64,000 nucleotides of DNA. It comes from Bacteroidales bacterium (lineage in GTDB: Bacteria > Bacteroidota > Bacteroidia > Bacteroidales > VadinHA17). Positions 10,101 to 18,800 of the stretch are shown here, piece by piece. A program made the translations under genes and the position numbers. The number at the start of each line of letters is the position of its first letter. Position 1 is the first letter of the stretch. The notes below the pieces were generated by a model that saw only the letters and a program-made list of their open reading frames with translations, had not been told where the DNA came from and did no database searches. The DNA lies in NCBI GenBank assembly GCA_009877105.1, contig WXFD01000055.1:62001-126000 (forward strand), in the 5' to 3' direction.

Positions 10101-10242
10101 ATTCCTCTTCCAGTTCCCGGTTAAGATATCTGCGAAGGTAACTGCGAAGTATCTTCTTGCCCCTGGTAGAGATCCCTCCCGGATTTATCGTCGAAATAAT
10201 TGCGAAAATGTGAATTAAGGCAAGTAATACAGATTCCCTCAT
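7129..10242 (-). CDS. ABCG-like transporter with N-terminal TerB-like domain
   Basis: A 1037-residue protein joining four parts. Residues about 80-150 resemble a TerB helical domain (FLQLLEFAFEDGIINHQEQ). Residues 180-270 are a beta-rich region of unknown type, reminiscent of a cytoplasmic sensor. Residues 280-500 are an ABC ATPase with Walker A GGSGVGKT (294-301), signature VSGGQRKRL (400-408) and Walker B ILFVDEPTSG. A linker with a CPNC pair (Cys506, Cys509) follows. The C-terminal half has ABC-2 type membrane helices (from about 605, and the last near 990-1015) interrupted by a large soluble insert. ATPase before membrane domain is the ABCG ('White') order. The substrate is unknown. A strong terminator separates it from the upstream lipoprotein gene. 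Confidence 0.85.
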   Translation of the reverse strand: MRESVLLALIHIFAIISTINPGGISTRGKKILRSYLRRYLNRELEEEYYALFENNLEFYSNELKSVDKEELSDEESLITFQITNICRQIRKGLFLEERMIVFLQLLEFAFEDGIINHQEQIIIDIVARTFNISKKEFDNASAFMIERDYDAVSPDCLLLIESDKPEKWAAGKYSNYEKWHHLRIKGFKGRMFILHIESTGSLILIYDGTLELYFRGRDILVGRPYLLERGNNIKGQGIDPIYYSRIYKKFVLRKFPEKIVFEGHNIEFLFRNSGNGVRQMNFRIESGNLIGLMGGSGVGKTTMLNLLQGKIVPTSGNLFINGYDLHEDSGKLEGLIGYVPQDDLLIEELTVHQNLYYNARLCFSDYTEEQLNKTVEKVLEDLDLLEIKDLQVGDALNKKVSGGQRKRLNIGLELMRGPGILFVDEPTSGLSSFDSEKVMGLLKKEALAGKLVFTIIHQPSSDILKMFDRLWILDKGGYMVYDGDPVEALVYFKTETSQANAAESECPNCGNIETEDILHIIEVKVIDNAGLPGTERQISPEEWHERYRKKMMPGETSRPPVEKLPSSNFVVPGRSSQIRTFIKRNIVRKLADKQYMTISLLEVPALALILAFLSKYSEDGIYLFSANKNYPVFLFMSIIVVLFVGLTVSAEEIFRDRKILEREKFLHLSWMSYLISKISFLFALSAIQSLSFLIVANILLEVRGMIFPQWIILFSTACFGNMLGLNISAGMRSVVSIYILIPLLLVPMLLLGGAMIRFDDLHKSISRKIYVPVAGDVMVTRWAYEALMVEEFKSNKFEKPFFNYDMQISQNDWYASFLIPELKAKINECVTAGKEEKYRDYCKMNLRKVKYHLNELSSITGIKPGAWLESVNYDDFSGHTGDQVIEYLDSLGFSLRMAIREINAEKDALYDQMRMAMGNDKLLELREKNYNENLADIVRNTLNKNKILDSDNRLIQKADPIFMKPGSKFGRAHFYAPYKQIGDLKIDTLPFNVIIIWLMTIGLSVTLYFNILKKFIIFLESLKLPLWRKFGRGFLQQ

Positions 10243-10252
10243 AGAAAGAAAT

Positions 10253-10311
10253 AAAAAAGGGATTGTTTAAAAAAGATATATGTAAACGGCTTACCCCTTT
10301 TAAACAATCCC
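10253..10311 (-). terminator. Intrinsic terminator after the lipoprotein gene
   Basis: A perfect 14-base inverted repeat (10259-10272 GGGATTGTTTAAAA, partner 10298-10311) with a 25-base loop. Read on the minus strand it is followed by six T (10253-10258), as expected for a Rho-independent terminator. It ends transcripts of the lipoprotein gene at 10331-11152, just before the ABC transporter gene on the same strand. Confidence 0.8.
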
Positions 10312-10330
10312 CGGTAAGTTATCGGCAGAA

Positions 10331-11152
10331 TTACTGGACCATTTGGTCTCTTATAACTTCAATGGCTTTTGTGATGTCGATAATATTCTGCATTGTCAGG
10401 CTTGTTCCAAGCCCCTCATAAACTCTCTTCATCGGCCCGAGCAAATCAATGAAATTCTTCAGATCCTGATCTCCGAGATAAGGCTCTGTAATTTCCAGGA
10501 ACAACTCGAAGGATTTTTTCTGTTCCAGCAGAACCTTTGAAATGCCTGCGATCTGGTATGCTGCCTCGGAAACGTGGGTTGTAAGATACATTCCTTCCAC
10601 CCATGCTCCTCCCACAACCAACAGGGCCAGCGATTGCTGATCATTGTCGGCCAGGTATGCATAGGTATCATTAAACGCACCGGTAAGGATTTCTACGAGC
10701 TTATCCCTGTTGTCAAAATTCTCCCTTATCCTGTCATAAAGGGTTTCGTCATAAATCTTCGATAAATTAAGTTCTGCCGCAAGCGACCTGATCACATCAA
10801 GATAATTGATTACCTCCTGACTGATATTATAAAGAGTGGCGTAACTCAGGTCTGCTCCGTATGCTCCCAGGTTTATTGCCCGTTTCGCACTGGTGAAGTA
10901 TTTCTTTGAGTTTGCAACCGGATTTGAAATGCCAATGATATAGCCAACTTCAAGTTCTGTAAGCATTTTAATCACTTCTGCCGAAGTGGGTAAGGGATAG
11001 ACATTTTTAGCTATCTCCTTTTCAATGGTCTTTACCTGGCTCATTTCAACTATTTTTTGCTGCCTTTTCCCGGAACCTCCCTTGCAAGAACCAAGAAGCG
11101 ACAGGCCAAGAAGCAGAACCGGAATCATAATGATTGCCAATGCTTTTTTCAT
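10331..11152 (-). CDS. Lipoprotein of unknown function
   Basis: A 273-residue predicted lipoprotein. The N-terminus MKKALAIIMIPVLLLGLSLLGSC is a type II signal peptide with lipobox LGSC (Cys23), so the mature protein should be tethered to a membrane facing the periplasm or outside. The rest is mostly helical, with no cysteine and no enzyme motif that I recognise. Features are ISNPVANSKKYFTSAKRA and VVGGAWVEGMYLTTH near residue 180. It resembles uncharacterised Bacteroidota lipoproteins, but I cannot name a family. It lies just upstream of the TerB-ABC transporter on the same strand, with a terminator between them; a functional link is possible but unproven. Confidence 0.8.
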   Translation of the reverse strand: MKKALAIIMIPVLLLGLSLLGSCKGGSGKRQQKIVEMSQVKTIEKEIAKNVYPLPTSAEVIKMLTELEVGYIIGISNPVANSKKYFTSAKRAINLGAYGADLSYATLYNISQEVINYLDVIRSLAAELNLSKIYDETLYDRIRENFDNRDKLVEILTGAFNDTYAYLADNDQQSLALLVVGGAWVEGMYLTTHVSEAAYQIAGISKVLLEQKKSFELFLEITEPYLGDQDLKNFIDLLGPMKRVYEGLGTSLTMQNIIDITKAIEVIRDQMVQ

Positions 11153-11346
11153 ATCAAGTCAATTTAGATTTAATTCTTAAAAACGGTGATAAAAATAATA
11201 AAATATATTAACATAAGCCTTTTCAGTTTACCTATTTTGAAAGGTCTTAAGAATAATCTTTTTCCTTGCAGCCGCATCCAGTCTTTTCAAATTCCGGCCG
11301 GCTGCAGGCTAAACCCATCCCGGTCCCTTCATCATTGATTTTTATT

Positions 11347-11354
11347 TATCTTTG
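11347..11354 (+). promoter_or_regulatory. Probable -7 promoter element (TATCTTTG) of the patB-like gene
   Basis: Exact match to the Bacteroidota TAnnTTTG element, 23 bases before the ATG at 11378. No clear TTG is seen at the -33 position. A transcription start near 11360 would give a short leader. Confidence 0.5.
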
Positions 11355-11377
11355 ATCACTTTAATTATTAAGAGAGA

Positions 11378-12553
11378 ATGAATTGGGATTTTGACGAACC
11401 TGTTGAAAGGAAAGGTACGGATTGTGTAAAACACGATTTGCTGAATGAGACTTTTGGTACAGATAACCTCATACCGATGTGGGTTGCCGATATGGATTTC
11501 AAGACTCCCGATTTCATTATCAGGGCCCTGCGAAAGAGACTTGATCATGAGATACTGGGATATTCGTTCCGTCCCGAAAACTATTACAGATCGATCATCG
11601 ACTGGCAACTGCAACGGCATAACTGGAAGATCAGCAGGGAATGGATATGCTTTTCACCCGGAATCGTACCAGCACTGAATATCTGCACCCTGGCCTTTAC
11701 ACGTCCCGGCGATACCATCCTGGTTCAGCCTCCGGTATATTTCCCATTCTTCTCAGCCGTGGAAAATCACGGACGCATTCTCTCATACAATCAACTTACA
11801 GAAAAGGAAAACAGATGGACAATGGATTTTGAATCCCTCGTTTCTGCCATTGATCCAAACGTAAAAATGATTATCATTTCCAATCCCCATAATCCCGTGG
11901 GAAGGGCATGGTCGTATGAAGAACTTGCCAGGCTCGCAGAGATATGCATCGAGCATAATATCCTGATACTGTCGGATGAGATCCATTGCGACCTTGTGCT
12001 GCCGCCGCACAAACATCATCCAGTGGCCACCATCTCGGAAAAAGCAGCTGATATAACCATTACCTGCATCGCTCCAAGCAAAACGTTCAATCTGGCAGGT
12101 CTTTCCACTTCCTCCGTCATAATATCCAATCCGGTAATGCGCAAATACTTTAACTCCCGGATCGGGCATATCCACATCGGCAGCGGCAACATTTTCGGGA
12201 CCATTGCGTCAGCTGCTGCGTACTCGCAAGGTCATGAATGGCTTGCGGAACTGACAAGGTATATTAACGGCAACGTTGAGCTTGTAATGAACTATTGCAA
12301 GGAAAGGATCCCGGAAATAATCCCTGTTAAACCTGAGGCCACCTACATGATTTGGCTCGATTGCAGAAAACTGCAAATGGATCCGAAAGAACTTATGGAA
12401 TTTTTCATCTCAAGGGCAGGGGTGGGAATGAATGAGGGATCAACCTTCGGGCCTGGAGGAAGTGGCTTCATGCGTATGAATCTTGCAACAACGCGCTCAA
12501 GGGTTCAGCTCGCACTGCAAAAGATCGAGCATGCAATTAACGGGCTCCGGTAA
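11378..12553 (+). CDS. patB: PatB/MalY-type PLP-dependent C-S lyase/aminotransferase
   Basis: A fold-type I PLP enzyme, 391 residues. Members of this subfamily cleave cystathionine and other cysteine S-conjugates (beta C-S lyase). The N-terminus NWDFDEPVERKGTDCVKHD and the motif MWVADMDFKTP are typical of the MalY/PatB group. Other motifs are NPHNPVGRAWSYEEL, ILSDEIHCDLVL and the PLP lysine in APSKTFNLAGL. The C-terminus has GPGGSGFMRMNLATTRS with the carboxylate-binding arginine. It probably serves methionine/homocysteine metabolism, but the exact substrate cannot be read from sequence. It converges on argH with a 58-base gap. Confidence 0.9.
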   Translation: MNWDFDEPVERKGTDCVKHDLLNETFGTDNLIPMWVADMDFKTPDFIIRALRKRLDHEILGYSFRPENYYRSIIDWQLQRHNWKISREWICFSPGIVPALNICTLAFTRPGDTILVQPPVYFPFFSAVENHGRILSYNQLTEKENRWTMDFESLVSAIDPNVKMIIISNPHNPVGRAWSYEELARLAEICIEHNILILSDEIHCDLVLPPHKHHPVATISEKAADITITCIAPSKTFNLAGLSTSSVIISNPVMRKYFNSRIGHIHIGSGNIFGTIASAAAYSQGHEWLAELTRYINGNVELVMNYCKERIPEIIPVKPEATYMIWLDCRKLQMDPKELMEFFISRAGVGMNEGSTFGPGGSGFMRMNLATTRSRVQLALQKIEHAINGLR

Positions 12554-12611
12554 CCAGCATGACTGACAAATTTGCTTTTGGGATCCTGAATTCCACGGGC
12601 TTACTTCCTAA

Positions 12612-13946
12612 TCAATATTTCATGAATTTTTCTACCAGCTCCCATGCTGATTTGCTCCTGAAACCTTCAAGCCTTTTCTCGAAAAGATCCCTGATTTCTT
12701 CATTGCAAAGATTGCCGACTGTCCCTTCATGAGTATAATCTGTTAAAGCTGTCCTTTTAAAGATTCCTTTTTTCACCGAATCAGCAACGGACCTGTAGGC
12801 ATCCCTGAACGGAATACCTTCCCTGACCAGGCGGTTCACTTCCTCAGTACTGTAAATGGAATTGTACAGTGAGTCCTCAGCAATATTATCCCTCAGCCTG
12901 ATATGACCTAACATCAATACCATGATTCCGATGCATTCCCTTAATTCAGAAAAGGCATCAAACATCAATTGTTTAAAAAGCTGGTATTCCCTGTTGTAAC
13001 CCGACGGGAGATTGAAGGTCAGGGCACAAACCCTGGAAGGAAGGGATTGCAGGAGATTGCATCTGCCCCTTACCAGTTCAAACACATCGGGATTTCTTTT
13101 CTGAGGCATAATGCTTGAACCTGTTATCAGTTCATCGGGAAAATCGACAAATCTGAATTCGGCACTCATAAAAAGGCAAATTTCCCCAGCCAGCCGACCG
13201 ATGGTCTGTGCTATCGATGCTATGGATGAAGCGGTTGCCAGCTCAGCTTTCCCCCGGCTAAGCCCCGCATAGGCGGAATTGAACAAAAGAGTATCAAATT
13301 CAAGAAGCTCTGTGGTAATCCTTCTCTGCAACGGAAGGGTGGATCCATATCCTGCAGCTGTTCCGAGGGGATTACGGTTATTCAGGGTTCTTGCTGCGCC
13401 GAGCATTACAATATCATCGGCAAGCGCTTCGGCCCATGAACCGAACCATAAACCAAATGACGACAGCATTGCCGGTTGCATATGAGTATATCCCGGAATC
13501 AGCACCTCTTTATGCCTGACGCCAAGATCCTGAAGCTTATGGAACAGGCGGGCAACTTCGCGGGCAAGATCGTCGATGGCAGCCCTGGTATAGAGACGAA
13601 CATCTGTCAAGACCTGGTCATTCCTTGATCTGCCGGTATGTATTTTTTTCCCCGCAGGACCAAGCATATCCGTAAGCTCCTTCTCTATCTGTGAATGTAT
13701 GTCTTCAACACCTTTCCCGATTGTCAGTGCCCCTTTGCCATGCTTCTGAAACAATGAATACAGGGCATTCAGAAGGTCCGTTTTCTCCCCGGGTGACAGC
13801 AGGCCGCATTTCTCAAGCATAATTGCATGGGCCATTGAACCTGCAATATCCCATTCTGCAAGCAAAAGGTCGGTGACCCTGTCACTGCCTGACGTGAACT
13901 CAATTACCGAATTCTCAGTTACAGTGCCTTTTTCCCAGAGTTTCAT
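12612..13946 (-). CDS. argH: Argininosuccinate lyase
   Basis: Final step of arginine synthesis: argininosuccinate to arginine and fumarate. It is 444 residues. The fumarase/aspartase superfamily signature GSSIMPQKRNPDVFEL is complete, and TGRSRNDQVLTDVRLY and GYTHMQPAMLSSFG are present. It begins 3 bases after the argG stop, as the last gene of the argR-argG-argH operon. The catalytic serine loop (GSSIMPQK) and histidine (YTHMQ) are intact, so it should be active. Confidence 0.97.
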   Translation of the reverse strand: MKLWEKGTVTENSVIEFTSGSDRVTDLLLAEWDIAGSMAHAIMLEKCGLLSPGEKTDLLNALYSLFQKHGKGALTIGKGVEDIHSQIEKELTDMLGPAGKKIHTGRSRNDQVLTDVRLYTRAAIDDLAREVARLFHKLQDLGVRHKEVLIPGYTHMQPAMLSSFGLWFGSWAEALADDIVMLGAARTLNNRNPLGTAAGYGSTLPLQRRITTELLEFDTLLFNSAYAGLSRGKAELATASSIASIAQTIGRLAGEICLFMSAEFRFVDFPDELITGSSIMPQKRNPDVFELVRGRCNLLQSLPSRVCALTFNLPSGYNREYQLFKQLMFDAFSELRECIGIMVLMLGHIRLRDNIAEDSLYNSIYSTEEVNRLVREGIPFRDAYRSVADSVKKGIFKRTALTDYTHEGTVGNLCNEEIRDLFEKRLEGFRSKSAWELVEKFMKY

Positions 13947-13949
13947 ATT

Positions 13950-15185
13950 TCAATTCTTTTTTTTACTTGCCTCAACAATGGCCCTATGCGCCATCAGCCT
14001 GATCGCATTGATCCTGATAAATCCCCTGCTGTCGGTCTGGTCGAATCCTCCCTCAATGTCCATACTTGAAAGTTCCTTGTCATAGAGAGATGATGGCGAT
14101 TCACGACCCTCAATAAGGATATTGCCCTTGTAAAGGCAAAGGTGAACACTTCCGTCAATTATTTCCTGGCTTTTTTCAATCGCGGCCATGAGAAAATCCA
14201 TCTCAGGGCTGAACCAGAATCCATAATAGATCAGTTCAGCAAATTTTGGAGCAAGCATGTTCCTCAGACGCATAACCTCCCTGTCCATGGCTATACCTTC
14301 AAGATCCCTGTGGGCCACATGCAGTACCGTGGCAGCAGGCGTCTCATAAACACCCCTCGACTTTATGCCGACATACCTGTTCTCAACCATGTCGAGGAGC
14401 CCTATCCCGTTCCTGCCTGCAATCTCGTTCAGATATATGAACATGTCGAGTGAATCATCCTTAAGCGTACCGTCATCCTTGTTTATAACTTTCACCGGGA
14501 TACCGTTCCTGAAATGGATTACCAGTCTTGTTTCCTTGTCGGGTGCATCCTGGGGCAAAACCATTTTCAGCAGCATATCCTTCTGAGCTGAGAACATGGG
14601 ATCCTCAAGTATGCCTGCTTCATGGCTTATGTGCATAATGTTGTCATCCTCACTGTATGGTTTGTCAATACTTGCTTTGACCGGTATCTTCATTTCGGAT
14701 GCGTATTTTAGAAGATCAGTCCTTCCCTTGAACTTCTCCAGGAATTCCTTGTCTTTCCAGGGTGAAATTACCTTGATGTCGGGCTTAAGCGCATAGTAAG
14801 AAAGCTCAAACCTCACCTGATCATTGCCTTTTCCGGTAGCCCCGTGGGCAACGGCACCTGCAGCCTCACTGACGGCAACCTCGATCTGGGTTTTCGCGAT
14901 CAGGGGCCTTGCAAGCGCGGTCCCCAGGAGATACCTGTCCTCATAAACAGCATTTCCCATTATGGCCTTGAATACATAGTTTTCAACAAACTCCTTCCGT
15001 AGATCCTTGATTATGACCTTTGATGCACCAAGAAGCAAGGCTTTTTTCCGACATTCTTCAAAATCATCTTCCTGACCCACATCAGCAACAAAGGCAATCA
15101 CCTCGTAACCCTTCTCCATGAGCCATTTTAATATCACCGATGTGTCCAGTCCTCCACTATAGGCAAGCACAACTTTTTCTTTCAT
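13950..15185 (-). CDS. argG: Argininosuccinate synthase
   Basis: Condenses citrulline and aspartate with ATP cleavage. It is 411 residues. The N-terminal P-loop-like pyrophosphatase motif [15 protein letters not shown] is exact. [14 protein letters not shown] and [18 protein letters not shown] are also family motifs. The ATG overlaps the argR stop by 4 bases, and argH follows at 3 bases, so the three genes form one tight operon. I expect repression through the operator at 15714-15748. Confidence 0.97.
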   Translation of the reverse strand: MKEKVVLAYSGGLDTSVILKWLMEKGYEVIAFVADVGQEDDFEECRKKALLLGASKVIIKDLRKEFVENYVFKAIMGNAVYEDRYLLGTALARPLIAKTQIEVAVSEAAGAVAHGATGKGNDQVRFELSYYALKPDIKVISPWKDKEFLEKFKGRTDLLKYASEMKIPVKASIDKPYSEDDNIMHISHEAGILEDPMFSAQKDMLLKMVLPQDAPDKETRLVIHFRNGIPVKVINKDDGTLKDDSLDMFIYLNEIAGRNGIGLLDMVENRYVGIKSRGVYETPAATVLHVAHRDLEGIAMDREVMRLRNMLAPKFAELIYYGFWFSPEMDFLMAAIEKSQEIIDGSVHLCLYKGNILIEGRESPSSLYDKELSSMDIEGGFDQTDSRGFIRINAIRLMAHRAIVEASKKKN

Positions 15186-15718
15186 TTCTTTTTTGTTTTT
15201 TGTTTATAAAGATTTTCTATCCATTTATCCGTCTTTTGTCCGGTCTTACTCAGCTGCTTATGCAAGCCCGGAAAAATCATTTCAAGGCAGCTGTGAACCT
15301 GCCGGAGTGTGATCCTGTCACGGGGAATTAACAGAATTGTGTCATCGCCGGCTATTGTGCCTGCAATCTCAATCTTCCTGCTGTTATCGATATAATATGC
15401 AGCCGTACCGGCGCTTCCCGGGAATGTTTTTATCACCATCATCCCTTTTGTTTCAATTATTTCACGTATAACCGGAACAAAATTCAGCCTGGGTTCAGAC
15501 GGATGGCATTCCGCTTCACCCGCAATCATCGAATATCTGTAGTTGCCTGTACCGTCAGGTATCCTGCACACCCCCATCTGCCTCAGGTTGCGGGATAAGG
15601 TGGCCTGGGTACACCTGATCCCTGCTTTTTCCAGGTGATTAAGCAATTCTTCCTGCGATGTAACGACCTTTTCACTAAGTATCTTTTCTATGGCGTGAAG
15701 TCGTTCTGATTTTTGCAT
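15182..15718 (-). CDS. argR: Arginine repressor
   Basis: Hexameric regulator that binds ARG boxes with arginine as co-repressor. It is 178 residues, about 25 more than usual because of a lysine-rich C-terminal tail ending in KQKTKKK. The N-terminal winged helix shows [23 protein letters not shown]. The C-terminal arginine-binding domain has the conserved acidic [15 protein letters not shown]. It is the first gene of an operon with argG (4-base overlap) and argH. Its start codon lies inside an ARG-box-like tandem operator, so autoregulation is likely. A role as activator of catabolism cannot be excluded from the sequence alone. Confidence 0.94.
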   Translation of the reverse strand: MQKSERLHAIEKILSEKVVTSQEELLNHLEKAGIRCTQATLSRNLRQMGVCRIPDGTGNYRYSMIAGEAECHPSEPRLNFVPVIREIIETKGMMVIKTFPGSAGTAAYYIDNSRKIEIAGTIAGDDTILLIPRDRITLRQVHSCLEMIFPGLHKQLSKTGQKTDKWIENLYKQKTKKK

Positions 15719-15748
15719 ATTTATACATTAATGATGCAAATATATACA
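15714..15748. promoter_or_regulatory. Tandem ARG-box-like operator
   Basis: Two 14-base sites, TGCATATTTATACA (15714-15727) and TGCAAATATATACA (15735-15748), are identical at 12 of 14 positions. They start exactly 21 bases apart, two helical turns. They match the ARG box core TGAATwwwwATTCA at 12 and 11 of 14 positions respectively. Paired boxes with a 21-base period are the usual ArgR operator design. They cover the argR start codon and the argR -7 element. Confidence 0.7.
15737..15744 (-). promoter_or_regulatory. Probable argR -7 promoter element
   Basis: On the minus strand this reads TATATTTG, an exact TAnnTTTG match, 19 bases before the argR ATG. It lies within the second ARG-box-like site, so bound ArgR would block RNA polymerase. 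No clear -33 TTG is seen. Confidence 0.55.
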
Positions 15749-15786
15749 ATATTTTCAGTTATGCGTCCGGAAACCGTAATTTGTTA

Positions 15787-15794
15787 TATTTTTG
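15787..15794 (+). promoter_or_regulatory. Probable carB -7 promoter element
   Basis: TATTTTTG, an exact TAnnTTTG match, 17 bases before the carB ATG. The upstream -33 position has only a weak TTA. The ARG-box-like pair ends about 40 bases upstream of this element. Confidence 0.5.
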
Positions 15795-15811
15795 GGAATT
15801 AAAATCCGGCT

Positions 15812-18800
15812 ATGAAAGAGGCAATAAGAAAGGTAATAATTCTGGGTTCCGGAGCACTTAAGATAGGTGAGGCCGGCGAATTTGACTATTCCGGTTCTCA
15901 GGCGCTTAAAGCCATGAAGGAGGAAGGGGTTGAAACTGTACTGATCAATCCGAACATTGCAACGGTTCAGACTTCGGAAGAGCTTGCCGACAAAATCTAC
16001 TTTTTACCTGTAACGGCTTATTTTGTTGAACAAGTTATCGAAAAAGAGCTTCCCGACGGGATTCTTCTATCATTTGGCGGGCAGACTGCACTCAACTGCG
16101 GTATTGAATTATTTGAAAAAGGCGTTTTTGAACGCTTCAACATAAAAGTGCTTGGCACACCCGTGAGGGCCATAATGGATACTGAAGATCGTGAGCTTTT
16201 TATAAAAAGGCTCGACGAAATTAATGTAAAAACTCCCAGAAGCATTGCAGTTACCGGAGTGGATGAAGCTGTTGAGGCAGCAGCCAGACTGGGATTTCCT
16301 GTTATAATAAGGGCCGCATTTACACTGGGCGGGCAGGGAAGCGGATTTGCATCCGACGCCGATGAGCTCAGGGCCCTTTCCTCCAGGGCATTCACCCATA
16401 CCTATCAGATCCTTGTTGAAGAGTCACTAAAAGGCTGGAAAGAAGTGGAATTTGAAGTGGTACGCGACAGGTTTGACCAATGCATAACTGTGTGCAATAT
16501 GGAGAATTTCGACCCGCTCGGCATTCACACCGGGGAAAGCATTGTAGTCGCCCCCTCCCAGACCCTTTCAGACAGCGACTTCAGCCGACTCAGAGAGCTG
16601 TCAGTCAAAATTATACGACACATAGGCATTGTTGGCGAATGCAATATACAATATGCCCTTTCTCCCGATTCAGATGACTACAGGGTGATTGAGGTGAATG
16701 CGCGTCTGTCGCGTTCGAGTGCCCTTGCTTCCAAGGCAACCGGCTACCCGCTGGCTTTCATTGCTGCAAAACTTGGTCTGGGTTACGGACTACATGAGAT
16801 CAGGAGTCAAGCAAACAATTCTGCAACAGCTTACTACGAACCTGTTCCTGATTATATAATATGCAAGATCCCCCGATGGGATCTTAATAAATTCGCAGGC
16901 GTATCACATCATATCGGAAGCAGTATGAAAAGCGTCGGTGAAGTAATGGCAATCGGAAAAACATTTGAAGAGGTCATTCAGAAAGGACTACGGATGATCG
17001 GACAGGGGATGCACGGCTTTACAGGGAACAGGATCGTGGAGTCGGATGACATTGAAAAAGAGCTTGCCGAACCAACCGATATGAGGATCTTCGTTATTGC
17101 AGAGGCACTCGACAAAGGTCTGCCGGTCGACAGGATCCATGAACTTACAAGGATAGACAAATGGTTCCTTCAGAAACTTCAGAATATCATCAATATTAAA
17201 AATGAGCTTTGTCTGCTCGATTCACTTGAGTCAGTTTCCCCCCGACTGCTGGCTCATGCTAAGATCAACGGATTCAGTGATTTTCAGATAGCGAGGCACG
17301 TCATGAAATCCGATCCCGGGAATATTCACTCTGACCTGCTGAAAGTCAGGGACAAAAGAAAGAATCTGGGCATAGTACCATTTGTCAGAAAGATTGATAC
17401 CCTGTTAACCGGGAATAATACCCGGAGCAGCTATCTGTACCTGACCTACAATGCCAAAGAAAATGAAATTGCAATTAACGGAAGCGACCCGGTAAGATCG
17501 GTGATTGTTCTCGGGTCAGGAGCATACAGAATCGGATCAAGCGTTGAATTCGACTGGTGCTCAGTGAATGCAATCAACACCATAAGGAGGGAAGGATACC
17601 GTTCCGTAATGATAAATTACAACCCCGAAACTGTCAGTACTGATTATGATATCTGCGACAGGCTTTACTTTGATGAGCTGACTTTCGAACGTGTTCTGGA
17701 TATCATTGAACTTGAAGATCCTGCCGGAGTAATTGTGTCAGTCGGCGGTCAGATTCCAAACAACCTTGCCATGAGGCTTTTCGAAAGCCATGTACCGGTT
17801 CTGGGCACATCACCTGTATCGATTGACAGGGCTGAGAACAGACACAGGTTTTCACAGATGTGCGATTCTCTTTCAATTGACCAGCCAAAATGGAAAGAAC
17901 TTTCCTCAATCGGCGACATATTCGAATTTGTTGACCGGATAGGATTTCCCGTTCTTGTAAGGCCCTCCTATGTACTTTCAGGTGCGGCAATGCATGTTGT
18001 CTCCAACCGGAATGAACTCACTCATTTTCTCGGCCTGGCTGCACAGGTTTCCAAACAACACCCCGTGGTGGTTACCGAATTCATTGAGAATGCCAAGGAA
18101 ATCGAAATGGATGCCGTTGCAAGGAATGGAGAAATTATTGCCTATGCCATAAGCGAACATGTGGAGTTTGCAGGAGTCCATTCAGGTGATGCGACCATAG
18201 TGTTCCCTGCCCAGAAAATATATTTTGAAACCATCAGACGTATAAAGCGAATTTCAAGGCAGATCGCTAATGAGCTTAACATATCGGGGCCGTTCAATAT
18301 CCAGTTCCTGGCAAAGGATAATGATATCAAGGTGATTGAATGCAACCTGAGGGCCAGCCGGAGCATGCCTTTCGTGTCGAAAGTTCTCAGGACCAACCTG
18401 ATTGAGTTGTCGACAAAAATCATGCTCGGGCTGCCGGTTGAAAAACCCCACAAGTCGGTATTTGAACTCGATTATGTAGGAGTGAAGGCACCCCAGTTCA
18501 GCTTTTCCCGACTGGCAAAGGCTGACCCTGTCCTTGGTGTCGACATGGCTTCTACTGGTGAAGTGGGATGTATAGGTGAAGACTTCTATGAGGCTATTCT
18601 GAAGGCAATGTTTTCAGTAGGCTATAAAATTCCTGAAAAAAGCATTCTCCTTTCCACCGGACCGGCCCGCGCCAAAGTTGAACTTCTCAACAGCGCAAGG
18701 GCTCTCCGTGATAAAGGACATAAGCTTTATGCAACCAGGGGCACAAGGGAGTTTCTCCTGAATGCGGGTGTTGAAGCGCATGTGGCATACTGGCCCGACG

